A stretch of 27,068 nucleotides of DNA from Helicobacter sp. GTDB lineage: Bacteria > Campylobacterota > Campylobacteria > Campylobacterales > Helicobacteraceae. The position numbers were made by a program, and so were the translations under genes. Below the pieces are notes generated by a model, which was not told the DNA's origin, searched no databases, and was given only the letters and a program-made list of their open reading frames with translations. This document shows positions 16,902 through 25,772 of the stretch, in pieces. Numbering within the stretch: the stretch's first letter is position 1; every line of letters starts with the position of its first letter. Location of the stretch: positions 1 through 27,068 of the forward strand of contig JARIAP010000129.1 of NCBI GenBank assembly GCA_029257755.1. Reading direction: 5' to 3'.

Positions 16902-18002
16902 TTATTTATTTTTTATGCAATTCATTGTTTCATTTATAATTATATTAGCTCCATTGGGGCTTGTTTCTTGCAATAATGAATTTGATATGTTATATAAATT
17001 CATATTAAGTATTGAATCTATTAATGTATTTAAATCATTTTCATTTTGAATAATCTTCATAATATCTTCTTGTTTATATAATAATGCCATATTTTTATCG
17101 CTTAAATATTTTGCATTAAAGTATTGATGATTTTTTGCTGCATATGGATATGGTATAAATAAAGTTGGTAATCCATTACTAGCACATTCCCAAAGACTTG
17201 ATGCACCTGAACGACTAATACAAAAATCTGATATTTGCATAATATCTGGCATTTGTTTGCTAAAATCAAACACAAAAACATCTAAATTACTTTCAATAAA
17301 ATTTTGCAATGAATCTGCAATGCAAAATCCTAAGTCAATATATTTCTGCTTTATGCTTTCGTAATCATTTTTACCTGTTTGATGTAAGATTCTTATTTTA
17401 TTGCTTTTAAATATATTTGCTACTCTTAATGCAAAATGATTTATAGCACTAGCCCCTTGAGAGCCGCCAAGAAATGTTATGGTATTTATCTTTTTTCTAA
17501 TCCTTTGTTTTTTGAAAAATTCATTATTTATTGGATATGGTGTTATATTTGTATTCTTAAAATCAAAGCTTGAAAAAAACTTTTTAGCAAATGGCTTTAG
17601 CAATTTATTGAGAGATCCTATATAAGCATTTTGTTCGTGTATAAAAAATGGAATGCCACCAAAAATTGCACCAAAGCTACCAGTAGCTGCACTAAAGCCA
17701 CCAACGCTAATACATGCTACAACATTATGTTTTTTCATTTCTGCTTTTGCCTTAAAAGATTCCTTAATATTTTGTGATAATGCTATCCATTTACCAAAAA
17801 AATTTCTATTAACAACTGGTGTAGATTCTAAAAATATCATAGAATCAAATGTGTTTTTATCGTTTTCAAACCATAGTTTATCTTGACCATTTGTGCTACC
17901 TATATAAAGAGTATTTATGCCTTGATTTTTGCATTCATTACCTAATGCTTTAGCAATGGATAAATGTCCTCCTGTGCCACCACCAGTAATTGCAATATAC
18001 AC
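16902..18002 (-). CDS. murG: UDP-GlcNAc:undecaprenyl-pyrophosphoryl-MurNAc-pentapeptide GlcNAc transferase
   Basis: MurG makes lipid II from lipid I on the cytoplasmic face of the inner membrane, the last cytoplasmic step of peptidoglycan synthesis. The 366-residue GT28 protein has the Gly-rich loop GGGTGGH at 7-13, a second G-loop FLGGSQGASAIN, the UDP-GlcNAc-binding stretch SDFCISRSGASSLWE, then FIPYPYAAKNHQYFNAKYL. All expected motifs are present and the length is slightly above the H. pylori protein. It is 35 bp after recN and preceded by AGGAGA. Confidence 0.96.
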   Translation of the reverse strand: MYIAITGGGTGGHLSIAKALGNECKNQGINTLYIGSTNGQDKLWFENDKNTFDSMIFLESTPVVNRNFFGKWIALSQNIKESFKAKAEMKKHNVVACISVGGFSAATGSFGAIFGGIPFFIHEQNAYIGSLNKLLKPFAKKFFSSFDFKNTNITPYPINNEFFKKQRIRKKINTITFLGGSQGASAINHFALRVANIFKSNKIRILHQTGKNDYESIKQKYIDLGFCIADSLQNFIESNLDVFVFDFSKQMPDIMQISDFCISRSGASSLWECASNGLPTLFIPYPYAAKNHQYFNAKYLSDKNMALLYKQEDIMKIIQNENDLNTLIDSILNMNLYNISNSLLQETSPNGANIIINETMNCIKNK

Positions 18003-18037
18003 AATATCTCCTTAATTTCTTGTATTAAAACAAATGT

Positions 18038-19612
18038 TTAATTAATATTTTTTTCTTGTTGCAATAATTTTTCGGCATAGCTAAGTGTATCTGTACTTAA
18101 ATTTGAGCCCCCAATTATTCTTGCTATTTCTTTAATTTGATTTTGTTTATCAAGTAATTTTATACTTGCATTATTTTTAGAATCTTTACTAACAAGATAA
18201 TGTTGATTGCATATTAAAGGCATAAATGGTTGATGAGAAATTGCAAAAACTTGATAATTATTTGATAAAAATTTCAATAATTTTGCAACTCCCTCACTTT
18301 CCTCGCCACTTAAATTTGCATCTATCTCATCAAGAATTAAAATACCTTTTTCTTGATTGCTACATTCAGTAGAAACACAAAGCATAGCAAGTCGCATACG
18401 ATTATATTCTCCAGATGATATAATATTTTTGTTTTTATTATCAATAAAAATATCAATTGAATCTATACCATTTTGATAATATTCAACATTTGATTGTTTT
18501 AGTGTTATATCTTTTAGTTTTAATTGATTTGCATAATGGTTTAATCTTTTTTCAAATTTAGCAATAAATTTTTCCCTTTTTTTGCTTAATGATTGTGATA
18601 ATTCTATAATTTTTTGCTCTAACATATTATATTTTTTTTCAAGTTGTGTTTTATCAAAATCTATATTTTCATATTCTTTTATTTTTTTCTTTTGTATTTC
18701 TAAATGCTTTAGGGCTTCTTCTTCGCTACCATATTTTCTATTAATATCTGAAAGTTCTGCAATTCTTTCAAGCAAACTCTCTGGTTCTATATCAAGATTT
18801 TCAAAGTCATAAAGTGAGTTTTCTATACTTCCTCTTGCTTCCATTATACTAGCAAAAAAGCTATTTCCATCAATATCAAGCAAATCAAATGCTTTGCTTA
18901 CAGAATCTAAACTATCAAGAGAATTTAAAGCTTCATTGCAAGATTGTATAATTTTTTCTTTTTTGCTTAACATTTTTTTATCATGTAATAATTTTTCATA
19001 TTCCCCAATTTTTGGATTAATTTTTGATATTTTATCAATTTCAAATTCTGCAAAATCTTTTAGATTTTCTATGTTTTTTTGCATTTCTATAATATCTTTA
19101 AGCTCATTTTTACATTTACTAAAATTTTTGAATGTATCTTTATATTCATTTTTTAAAGAATTAAATGTAGAATCTTTATGTGAAATTATCAAATCTAATA
19201 CATTAAGCATATAATCACTCTCAAGCTCATAAGCATCTTTAATGCTTATATGTTTTATAAAATGTTTTGCAATTTCACTCAATTTCTTTTTAGAGATTGA
19301 TTGATGATTTATAAAGTAACGAGAATTTTGTTTTTTAAGTATAGAAACAATAACTTCATTTTCTTCACCAATAATTTCATTTGAAATACCTAATTCTTCT
19401 AAATTAACCCCAATTGAATTAAAATCTATATCAAGGCTAATTTCAATTAATTCTGCATTTGCCTCTTTCAATCCAAATGCACTTAAAATAGAATGTAAAA
19501 ATACTGATTTACCACTTCCACTAGCACCACTAATTGCATTTAACCCACCTTTTACATACAATTCAAGATATGAAAAAGTTGGGGATTTATTAATAAGAAT
19601 ACGCTTTATCAT
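18038..19612 (-). CDS. recN: DNA repair ATPase RecN
   Basis: RecN is an SMC-like cytoplasmic ATPase that helps double-strand-break repair by tethering DNA. The 524-residue product has Walker A GASGSGKS at 29-36. Two coiled-coil arms follow (about 150-240 and 290-350) around a short middle, then an ABC signature-like SSGEYNRMRLAML, Walker B ILILDEIDANLSGEE and the switch His in FAISHQPFMP. The length equals the shortened RecN I recall from H. pylori, shorter than the roughly 550 residues of E. coli. It is preceded by thiS and followed by murG. Confidence 0.93.
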   Translation of the reverse strand: MIKRILINKSPTFSYLELYVKGGLNAISGASGSGKSVFLHSILSAFGLKEANAELIEISLDIDFNSIGVNLEELGISNEIIGEENEVIVSILKKQNSRYFINHQSISKKKLSEIAKHFIKHISIKDAYELESDYMLNVLDLIISHKDSTFNSLKNEYKDTFKNFSKCKNELKDIIEMQKNIENLKDFAEFEIDKISKINPKIGEYEKLLHDKKMLSKKEKIIQSCNEALNSLDSLDSVSKAFDLLDIDGNSFFASIMEARGSIENSLYDFENLDIEPESLLERIAELSDINRKYGSEEEALKHLEIQKKKIKEYENIDFDKTQLEKKYNMLEQKIIELSQSLSKKREKFIAKFEKRLNHYANQLKLKDITLKQSNVEYYQNGIDSIDIFIDNKNKNIISSGEYNRMRLAMLCVSTECSNQEKGILILDEIDANLSGEESEGVAKLLKFLSNNYQVFAISHQPFMPLICNQHYLVSKDSKNNASIKLLDKQNQIKEIARIIGGSNLSTDTLSYAEKLLQQEKNIN

Positions 19613-19643
19613 TTATGATTCCATATTTTCAAGCATTATTAAA

Positions 19644-19844
19644 TCAACCACCACTCATAAATTGTAAAAGTTCAAGCCTATCATTTTCTTTCAAAAAAAC
19701 ATTATTCCATGTTTCTTTTTTTACAACATTTAAATTTAATGATATAGCTACGATCTTTTCTTCTACTTGAAGTTGCTTTAATAATTGTGAAATTGTTGTA
19801 TTTTCATTTATTGTTTGGTTTTCTCCATTAATAATAATTTCCAT
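19644..19844 (-). CDS. thiS: Sulfur carrier protein ThiS
   Basis: ThiS is a small ubiquitin-like protein whose C-terminal Gly-Gly is adenylated and then thiocarboxylated, donating sulfur to the thiazole ring of thiamine. The 66-residue product ends LLQFMSGG. It shows VKKETWNNVFLKENDRLELL, the Trp and charged pattern of ThiS and not of MoaD. It is the first gene of the thiS-recN-murG run. No other thiamine gene is nearby, and no THI-box riboswitch is visible upstream. MoaD is the alternative but fits less well. Confidence 0.85.
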   Translation of the reverse strand: MEIIINGENQTINENTTISQLLKQLQVEEKIVAISLNLNVVKKETWNNVFLKENDRLELLQFMSGG

Positions 19845-19863
19845 ATAAAACTCCTAAATATAA

Positions 19864-19905
19864 TTTACAATAAAAACAATATTATTTTATCAAAAATATT
19901 GTAAA
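19864..19905. repeat. Inverted repeat upstream of thiS
   Basis: TTTACAATA (19864-19872) and TATTGTAAA (19897-19905) are perfect 9-bp complements 24 bp apart, in the 159-bp gap between divergent thiS and the phosphoesterase gene. It could be an operator or a leader stem; low sequence complexity allows chance. Confidence 0.4.
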
Positions 19906-19979
19906 GTCTTTGTTTTTATAATATAAAATTATATTATAGTTTTATGCTGTAACATTCAAATTAACATTTACAATTAATT

Positions 19980-19985
19980 TATAAT
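19980..19985 (+). promoter_or_regulatory. -10 element of the phosphoesterase-cheV unit
   Basis: TATAAT preceded by TT predicts a start near 19992, giving a leader of 12 nt to the first ATG (20004) or 33 nt to the second (20025). Confidence 0.5.
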
Positions 19986-20003
19986 TGCATTAAAGTTGAA
20001 AAA

Positions 20004-20804
20004 ATGACATTTATTGAGAATATTATGATGGAAGAATCAGCAATATTTATAGCAGATTCACACTTTAAACAAGATGATACAGAGTTGTTGGAATTTTTTT
20101 TAAATATACCAAAAGGAAGACAAGTGTTTTTAATGGGCGATATCTTTCATCTTTTAATAGGAAGTATTAATGAAAGTTGCATACACAATATGAAATTAAT
20201 AAACGCAATAGCATTGCTAACCCATACAAATCAAATTATATTTTTAGAAGGAAATCATGATTTTGATATAAAAAACATATGGAATAGGTATAACATAAAT
20301 ATCAATAAACAAAATCTACATATTTTTTCATATATAGAACAACCAATTATTTTAAAAGATAATAAAAATAATTTATTTATATTAGCACATGGTGATTTGT
20401 GGATAGGAAAAAAATATTATATTTATAGGAATTTTATAAATAATTCTTTGCTATTGCTTTTTTTTAGATACATTGATAAACTAAGTTGTGGTATAATCTA
20501 TAAAAAAATTTATATGCGTATATGCAAAAAAATGATTGCTGAATTTTCATTTTTTCGCACAGATTATGAAATATTTATGCACAAAAGAATTGAGAAGTAT
20601 AATAATTTTGTAATAGATATTTTAGTTAAAAATGGTATTGCTAAAAATGTTTCAAGTTTTTGTATTATAGAAGGACATTATCACTTGGGAAAAAGTTATT
20701 ACAAAAACAATATTGCATACAATGCCTTAAAATCATGTTATTTTTATAAGGAATATCTTACTTTTAAAAAAGATAAACTTTTAATAGAGGTAAAAAATGG
20801 ATAA
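20004..20804 (+). CDS. LpxH-like metallophosphoesterase (UDP-2,3-diacylglucosamine hydrolase family)
   Basis: This calcineurin-like hydrolase of 266 residues has a complete two-metal site: D18 and H20 (ADSH), D46 (GDIFHL), N84 in GNHD (83-86), H129 (AHGD) and H225/H227 in GHYH. The layout matches LpxH, which forms lipid X in lipid A synthesis, although it has GNHD in place of the GNRD of E. coli LpxH. I infer a lipid A role from similarity only. The start is uncertain: 20004 is used, but ATG at 20025 has a GAG six bases before it. Its last codons overlap cheV by eight bases, and the same neighbour pair exists in H. pylori (HP0394-HP0393, from memory). Confidence 0.78.
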   Translation: MTFIENIMMEESAIFIADSHFKQDDTELLEFFLNIPKGRQVFLMGDIFHLLIGSINESCIHNMKLINAIALLTHTNQIIFLEGNHDFDIKNIWNRYNININKQNLHIFSYIEQPIILKDNKNNLFILAHGDLWIGKKYYIYRNFINNSLLLLFFRYIDKLSCGIIYKKIYMRICKKMIAEFSFFRTDYEIFMHKRIEKYNNFVIDILVKNGIAKNVSSFCIIEGHYHLGKSYYKNNIAYNALKSCYFYKEYLTFKKDKLLIEVKNG

Positions 20805-21744
20805 CAATAAAGCTTATGCTACAAAAATATCTTCAAATGAAATAGAATTGGTGGATTTTAGAATTAATGAAACTTTGAATGGCATATTATATGAAGGAAT
20901 TTATGGAATCAATGTTGCAAAAGTTCAAGAAATAATACAAATGCCAGAAACATTTGATTTACCAGCTAGTCCAGACTATATTGTAGGGGTTTTTGATTTG
21001 AGAGGCATCATTATACCCCTTGTAGATTTAGCTGCATGGTTAAATATAAAAGAAAGAGAAGCAGAATTACCAATTCATAAGAAACGAGTAATCATAGCAG
21101 AATTTAATAATTTAAAAATCGGGTTTATGGTCCATGAAGCAAAATTAATAAGAAGAATTAGTTGGGATAAAGTTCAATCCGCACATTTTAGTTCAAATAG
21201 TCATAATTTAGAAAGGGGAAAAATAACTGCAACAACACAAATAGAAGATGGTAATACATTATTAATACTTGATTTAGAGGGTATTATAGATGACTTAGAT
21301 TTTTATAGTGATAAAAGTGAAAAAAGGGAATTACAGAATGTAGAAAAAACATTTTGTGGAAATGTGCTAATTGTAGATGATAGCACAATTGCTAGATCTT
21401 TACTAAAGAAAAATCTTAAAAAAATGGGATTTACAATAATTGAAGCACATGATGGACAAATGGCTTTAGAAACTTTACATGAAATATATAAAGAACAAAA
21501 AGATGGCATAACTTCTTATATAAAATTAATTATATCTGATATTGAAATGCCAAGAATGGATGGGTTTCATTTTGCAGAAGTAGTAAAAAATGATGAAAGG
21601 TTTCAATCTATACCATTTATATTTACTTCTTCTATCTGCGATAAATTTAGCGAACAAAAAGGTAAAGATATAGGTGCGGATGCATATTTAGTAAAATTTG
21701 ATGCACAGACTTTTTATGATGAAATCGTAAAAATCTTGGAATAA
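20797..21744 (+). CDS. cheV: Chemotaxis coupling protein CheV (CheW domain plus receiver)
   Basis: CheV links chemoreceptors to CheA through a CheW-like domain (about 20-175, with SPDYIVGVFDLRGIIIPLVDL) and carries a receiver domain (about 188-315) that can accept phosphate from CheA. The receiver is complete: D194/D195, acceptor D248 (ISDIEMPRMDG), S279 and K300. Position next to cheA suggests the CheV3 type, as I recall for H. pylori. Translation starts inside the end of the phosphoesterase gene, with AGAGGT before the ATG, so the two are probably coupled. Confidence 0.93.
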   Translation: MDNNKAYATKISSNEIELVDFRINETLNGILYEGIYGINVAKVQEIIQMPETFDLPASPDYIVGVFDLRGIIIPLVDLAAWLNIKEREAELPIHKKRVIIAEFNNLKIGFMVHEAKLIRRISWDKVQSAHFSSNSHNLERGKITATTQIEDGNTLLILDLEGIIDDLDFYSDKSEKRELQNVEKTFCGNVLIVDDSTIARSLLKKNLKKMGFTIIEAHDGQMALETLHEIYKEQKDGITSYIKLIISDIEMPRMDGFHFAEVVKNDERFQSIPFIFTSSICDKFSEQKGKDIGADAYLVKFDAQTFYDEIVKILE

Positions 21745-21768
21745 ATTTAAAAATATATTTTTTTATGT

Positions 21769-21774
21769 TATAAT
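21769..21774 (+). promoter_or_regulatory. -10 element upstream of cheA
   Basis: TGTTATAATTG gives TATAAT at 21769-21774 in the 87-bp gap after cheV, with a start near 21782 and a leader of about 50 nt. cheA and cheW may thus be transcribed separately from cheV as well as by read-through. Confidence 0.55.
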
Positions 21775-21831
21775 TGAAACTCACGAACATAAGCATAAAT
21801 AAAGTGCTATTTACATTTAATGAGGTGTTGA

Positions 21832-24207
21832 ATGAATGATGATATGCAAGAGATAATGGAGGATTTTTTAATTGAGGCTTTTGAAATGGTCGAGCAACTC
21901 GATCAAGATTTAGTTGAATTAGAAAATAATCCAGAAGATTTAGATTTATTAAATAGAATTTTTAGGGTAGCACATACGATAAAAGGTTCAAGCTCATTTT
22001 TAAATTTTGATGTTTTAACACATTTAACACATAATATGGAAGATGTTTTAAATAAAGCTCGTAGAGGAGAGTTAAAAATAACTCCTGATGTAATGGATGT
22101 TATTTTGGAATCTATTGATCTTATGAAAGCCCTTTTAAGTGTTATAAGAGATAATGGAACCGATACAAATAGTGGTATAGATGTAAGCGATTGTGTTAAA
22201 AGATTGCAGGCTATATCAAAAGGTGAATCTATTGCAGATGTAGAATCTACACAGGCAAAAGAAATGTTACAAACAACGATAGAAGTTAATCAAGATAAGC
22301 AAGATTCTACACAAAATGAAGATTCATCTTCTAAAGAAGAAGAACCAGATTATGCTAATATGTCTCCAGAAGAAATAGAGGCAGAAATTGAAAGACTTTT
22401 ATCAAAAAGACAAGAAGAAGATAAAAAGAGAAGACAAGAGAAAAAACAAGAAGAGGCAAAAGCAAAACAAACTCCACAATCAACAAGCAAACCAGCTCAA
22501 CCAATTTCTGCAACACCAAAACCAACACAAAAGGCTTCTGAATCGGGAGGGCAAAAATCACCTTCTGTTGCTGTTGAACCAACCGTTCGTGTTGATGTAA
22601 AAAGGTTGGATCACCTTATGAATTTAATTGGTGAGCTTGTGCTTGGAAAAAATAGACTAATTAGAATCTATGGAGATGTTGAAGAAAGATATGATGGAGA
22701 GAAGTTTTTAGAAGAATTAAATCAAGTGGTAAGCTCAATTAGCACAGTTACAACTGATTTGCAATTAGCTGTTATGAAAACAAGAATGTTACCAGTTGGT
22801 AAAGTATTTAGTAAATTTCCTAGAATGGTAAGAGATTTAAGTAGAGAGCTTGGTAAAAACATTGATTTAGTTATAAGTGGTGAAGAAACAGAACTTGATA
22901 AATCAATTGTAGAAGAAATTGGTGATCCGCTTATACATATTATTAGAAATTCATGTGATCATGGAATTGAAGTGCCAGATGTTAGAAAAGCAAGTGGTAA
23001 AAGTGAAGTTGGGAAAGTTGAACTTAAGGCATATAATGAAGGTAATCATATTGTAATTGAAATAAAAGATGATGGTAAGGGGCTTGATGCAGAAATGCTA
23101 AAGAAAAAAGCCATTGAAAAAGGTTTAATGACTGAAAGAGATGCTGAAAGTATGAGTGAAAAAGAGGCATTTGGTATTATATTTAAACCGGGCTTTTCAA
23201 CTGCTACTAATATCACAAATGTTAGTGGTCGTGGTGTTGGTATGGATGTTGTAAAAACAAATGTTGAAAAATTAAATGGTATTATAGAAATAGATTCTGA
23301 AAAAGGTATAGGGACAACACAAAAATTAAAAATACCTCTTACCCTTGCAATTATGCAGGCATTACTTGTTGGTGTTCAAGAAGAATATTATGCAATACCA
23401 TTAAGCTCTGTATTAGAAACAGTTCGTGTATCTCAAGAAGAAATTTATACCGTTGATGGTAAAAGCGTATTGAGATTGCGTGATGAGGTATTAAGCCTTG
23501 TTCGGTTGGCTGATATATTTAAAGTTGATTCTGTATTAGAAAGTTTAAATGAAGTATATGTAGTTATCATTGGTTTAGCAGAGCAAAAAATTGGTGTTAT
23601 TGTAGATTATCTAATTGGACAAGAAGAGGTTGTTATTAAGAGTCTTGGATATTATTTAAAAGGCACAGAAGGAATTGCTGGTGCGACTGTTAGAGGAGAT
23701 GGCAAAATAACACTTATTGCAGATGTTGCTGCTATGATGGATATGGCAAAAGATGTAAAAGTGAGTGTAAATAACTTAATTTCACAAAGCACGGCAGCTA
23801 AGGTTAAAAATTCACCAAGTGATTATATAGTATTAGCAATTGATGATAGCACAACAGATAGGACTATTATGAAAAAATGTCTTAAACCTCTTGGTGTAAC
23901 TGTGCTTGAAGCTAGTAATGGATTAGAGGGGCTTGAGATTGTAAAAAGTGGAGATCACGATCTTGATGCAGTTCTTGTTGATATTGAAATGCCTCGTATG
24001 GATGGATATGCGTTTGCTAGTGAAGTAAGGAAGTATAATAGATTCAAGAATTTACCGCTAATTGCTGTTACAAGCAGAACTAGTAAAACAGATAGAATGC
24101 GTGGTGTAGAATCTGGTATGACTGAATACATTACTAAACCATATACACCTGAATATTTATTAAATGTTGTTAAAAGAAATATTAATTTAAATGTAGATGG
24201 AGAATAA
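21832..24207 (+). CDS. cheA: Chemotaxis histidine kinase CheA with C-terminal receiver (CheAY)
   Basis: This cytoplasmic kinase autophosphorylates in response to chemoreceptors and passes phosphate to CheY and its own receiver. Domains of the 791-residue protein: P1 histidine transfer (1-110, His48 in VAHTIKGSSS); a low-complexity linker (about 150-250: charged, then Gln/Pro/Thr) where P2 would sit; P3 dimerisation (about 253-330); P4 kinase with N box HIIRNSCDHG (N373), G1 DDGKG (413-417), F box FKPGFS (451-456) and G2 GRGVG (466-470); P5 CheW-like (about 505-640); receiver (665-791, acceptor D717). GAGGTG precedes the ATG. All key residues are present. Confidence 0.97.
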   Translation: MNDDMQEIMEDFLIEAFEMVEQLDQDLVELENNPEDLDLLNRIFRVAHTIKGSSSFLNFDVLTHLTHNMEDVLNKARRGELKITPDVMDVILESIDLMKALLSVIRDNGTDTNSGIDVSDCVKRLQAISKGESIADVESTQAKEMLQTTIEVNQDKQDSTQNEDSSSKEEEPDYANMSPEEIEAEIERLLSKRQEEDKKRRQEKKQEEAKAKQTPQSTSKPAQPISATPKPTQKASESGGQKSPSVAVEPTVRVDVKRLDHLMNLIGELVLGKNRLIRIYGDVEERYDGEKFLEELNQVVSSISTVTTDLQLAVMKTRMLPVGKVFSKFPRMVRDLSRELGKNIDLVISGEETELDKSIVEEIGDPLIHIIRNSCDHGIEVPDVRKASGKSEVGKVELKAYNEGNHIVIEIKDDGKGLDAEMLKKKAIEKGLMTERDAESMSEKEAFGIIFKPGFSTATNITNVSGRGVGMDVVKTNVEKLNGIIEIDSEKGIGTTQKLKIPLTLAIMQALLVGVQEEYYAIPLSSVLETVRVSQEEIYTVDGKSVLRLRDEVLSLVRLADIFKVDSVLESLNEVYVVIIGLAEQKIGVIVDYLIGQEEVVIKSLGYYLKGTEGIAGATVRGDGKITLIADVAAMMDMAKDVKVSVNNLISQSTAAKVKNSPSDYIVLAIDDSTTDRTIMKKCLKPLGVTVLEASNGLEGLEIVKSGDHDLDAVLVDIEMPRMDGYAFASEVRKYNRFKNLPLIAVTSRTSKTDRMRGVESGMTEYITKPYTPEYLLNVVKRNINLNVDGE

Positions 24208-24208
24208 A

Positions 24209-24712
24209 ATGGATAACAAAGCGTTAAAAGATGTATTTGCAAAACAACAAAATAGTGATACAGGAGATGAATTGCATAGCGATTCTGAACATATAGTCCA
24301 GCTTATAGGATTTGTTGTAGGAACAGAAGAATTTGCTGTCCCAATTTTAAATGTGAAAGAAATTATCAAACCTATTGACTTTACGCGTGTTCCCGGAACA
24401 CCAAATTATGTTATGGGTGTTTTTAATTTAAGAGGCAATGTATATCCTTTAATTAATCTTAGAATGAAATTTGGTATTCCACAAACAAAGCAAGATAAAG
24501 ATACCCGTTATCTTGTTGTTAATCATAATGATGAAATTGCTGGATTTGTAATTGATAAACTTACAGAAGCAATACGAATTAATGAAAATTATATAGATCC
24601 AATACCAGATACATTTAATGAACAAGAAAATTTATTATATGGTATTGCTAAACAAGGCGATAGATTAACTACTATATTGAGAGTTGATAATCTACTTAAA
24701 AGAACTTTTTAA
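24209..24712 (+). CDS. cheW: Chemotaxis adaptor CheW
   Basis: CheW couples receptors to CheA in the polar array. The 167-residue product has a short acidic N-terminal tail and a full CheW fold: VQLIGFVVGTEEFAVPILNV, then the receptor/kinase-binding stretch RVPGTPNYVMGVFNLRGNV, and IDKLTEAIRI. An in-frame ATG at 24197 lies inside cheA, but GGAG at 24199-24202 is correctly spaced for the ATG at 24209, one base past the cheA stop, so I use the latter. It is cotranscribed with cheA. Confidence 0.96.
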   Translation: MDNKALKDVFAKQQNSDTGDELHSDSEHIVQLIGFVVGTEEFAVPILNVKEIIKPIDFTRVPGTPNYVMGVFNLRGNVYPLINLRMKFGIPQTKQDKDTRYLVVNHNDEIAGFVIDKLTEAIRINENYIDPIPDTFNEQENLLYGIAKQGDRLTTILRVDNLLKRTF

Positions 24713-24738
24713 CTATTTTTTTAAATATATAATATATC

Positions 24739-24757
24739 TTGTGATGCAATATTACAA
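24739..24757 (+). terminator. Weak hairpin after cheW
   Basis: TTGTGAT (24739-24745) and ATTACAA (24751-24757) give a 7-bp stem with one G-U pair and a GCAAT loop, 26 bp past the cheW stop. No firm U-run follows. The rest of the 174-bp gap holds only the next promoter. Confidence 0.3.
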
Positions 24758-24851
24758 ATATCAATTATATTTTATAATTAAAATAGCACAAATAATGATT
24801 GCTTAATGTAAATTGTATTAGTAGGGTTTAATAAGTTTAAAACTTTTTTGT

Positions 24852-24857
24852 TATAAT
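24852..24857 (+). promoter_or_regulatory. -10 element of the PgbA-N-like gene
   Basis: TTTTTTGTTATAATTA gives TATAAT with an upstream T-tract and TG-type prefix, predicting a start near 24865 and a leader of about 22 nt that contains AAGG six bases before the ATG. Confidence 0.6.
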
Positions 24858-24886
24858 TATAAACTATACACTACATAAGGTTTGTT

Positions 24887-25663
24887 ATGCTAAGTAACTA
24901 TAACATTTTAATTAAAATTGCATTTTGCATTATTGCAATATTATCTAATTTAACTTTAAATGCCAATGAAAATAACTTTATAAGAAATCTAACACAACCA
25001 CAATTTAGTGAGATAATAGAAATAACCAAAAAAAATGGAGAAACTTTTGTATCTTTTTCAAATATTGATGTAAAAGATGGAGAAAGTGGAATTATTGTGC
25101 GTAATTTAGAATCTTATCAAGTAATAGTAGCAAATATAGTAGCAACAAATACAGAAAAAACAAAGGCTATAGGTAAAGTGTTGCCATTTAAACAATTAGC
25201 ACAACCATTTTTACCAACACCAAATTTAATACCACAAGTAGGTGATAAAATAATTTTTAGAAGTTTTAATAACAAAGCATTTATTATAGCACCAAATGAA
25301 GAAAATTATACAGCAATAAAAGAAAAGTATCCATTTATAGAGTTTGTAAGCTCCGATTTACTTATGGGGTTTCTTAACTCACAGGGCAAACATGATCCAG
25401 ATATAAAAACATTACCAAAAGCATGTAATGAATATGGAGTTGGACTTGTATTTATAGTAGGAAGTAAAAATATTGGAATTTTAAATTGTAGTAATTTAAA
25501 AAATATTGTAAAGTATAAAAATACACCAATAGAATCTAAAACAATACAATCACCATTTTATACAAGAGTAAATTTTGATGGTGGAGGTTCTCTTACATAT
25601 TCATTATCACCTAAAAAAAGTAAAAACTATTTTCCATACTACAATAGCATGATAGGTGATTAA
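24887..25663 (+). CDS. Exported protein resembling the PgbA/PgbB N-terminal domain
   Basis: The 258-residue product has a signal peptide (about 1-26, ending TLNA). One domain follows, with the features I recall from plasminogen-binding proteins PgbA/PgbB and their Campylobacter relatives: PTPNLIPQVGDKIIFRSFNNKA, IIAPNEENYTAIKEKYPFIEFV, SDLLMGFL and a two-Cys segment (ACNEYG...LNCSNLKNI). The long charged, Lys-rich C-terminal region linked to plasminogen binding in H. pylori is absent, and the protein ends MIGD. Plasminogen binding should therefore not be assumed; this is a member of the N-terminal domain family of unknown basic role. It is monocistronic, with its own promoter and terminator. 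Confidence 0.65.
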   Translation: MLSNYNILIKIAFCIIAILSNLTLNANENNFIRNLTQPQFSEIIEITKKNGETFVSFSNIDVKDGESGIIVRNLESYQVIVANIVATNTEKTKAIGKVLPFKQLAQPFLPTPNLIPQVGDKIIFRSFNNKAFIIAPNEENYTAIKEKYPFIEFVSSDLLMGFLNSQGKHDPDIKTLPKACNEYGVGLVFIVGSKNIGILNCSNLKNIVKYKNTPIESKTIQSPFYTRVNFDGGGSLTYSLSPKKSKNYFPYYNSMIGD

Positions 25664-25706
25664 ATAAAGTTATTAAATAATATTATTAAACTTTATTCTA
25701 TTTTTT
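25663..25706 (+). terminator. Terminator of the PgbA-N-like gene
   Basis: AATAAAGTT (25663-25671) and AACTTTATT (25689-25697) form a perfect 9-bp stem, with further A/T pairing inside, followed by a T6 run at 25701-25706. This is the clearest intrinsic terminator in the window. The A-rich left arm could also stop minus-strand transcription of the convergent BspA-like gene. Confidence 0.7.
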
Positions 25707-25715
25707 AAGATCATG

Positions 25716-25759
25716 ATTAAAAATCAAATCTTAAATATATAGGTTATTAAAAATCAAAT
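25716..25759. repeat. Short direct repeat in convergent gap
   Basis: ATTAAAAATCAAAT occurs at 25716-25729 and again at 25746-25759, a perfect 14-bp direct repeat with a 30-bp period, between the terminator and the stop of the BspA-like gene. Function unknown. Confidence 0.5.
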
Positions 25760-25772
25760 TTAATTATATCTA

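Noticed and set aside
22388..22600. Second open frame inside the cheA linker (plus strand, and one on the minus strand)
   Set aside because: The frame is a by-product of the repetitive Lys/Glu/Gln/Pro codons of the linker and has no ribosome site.
24713..24886. Possible small gene between cheW and the PgbA-N-like gene
   Set aside because: Stops occur in all frames and no ribosome site is visible; only a weak hairpin and a promoter were found.
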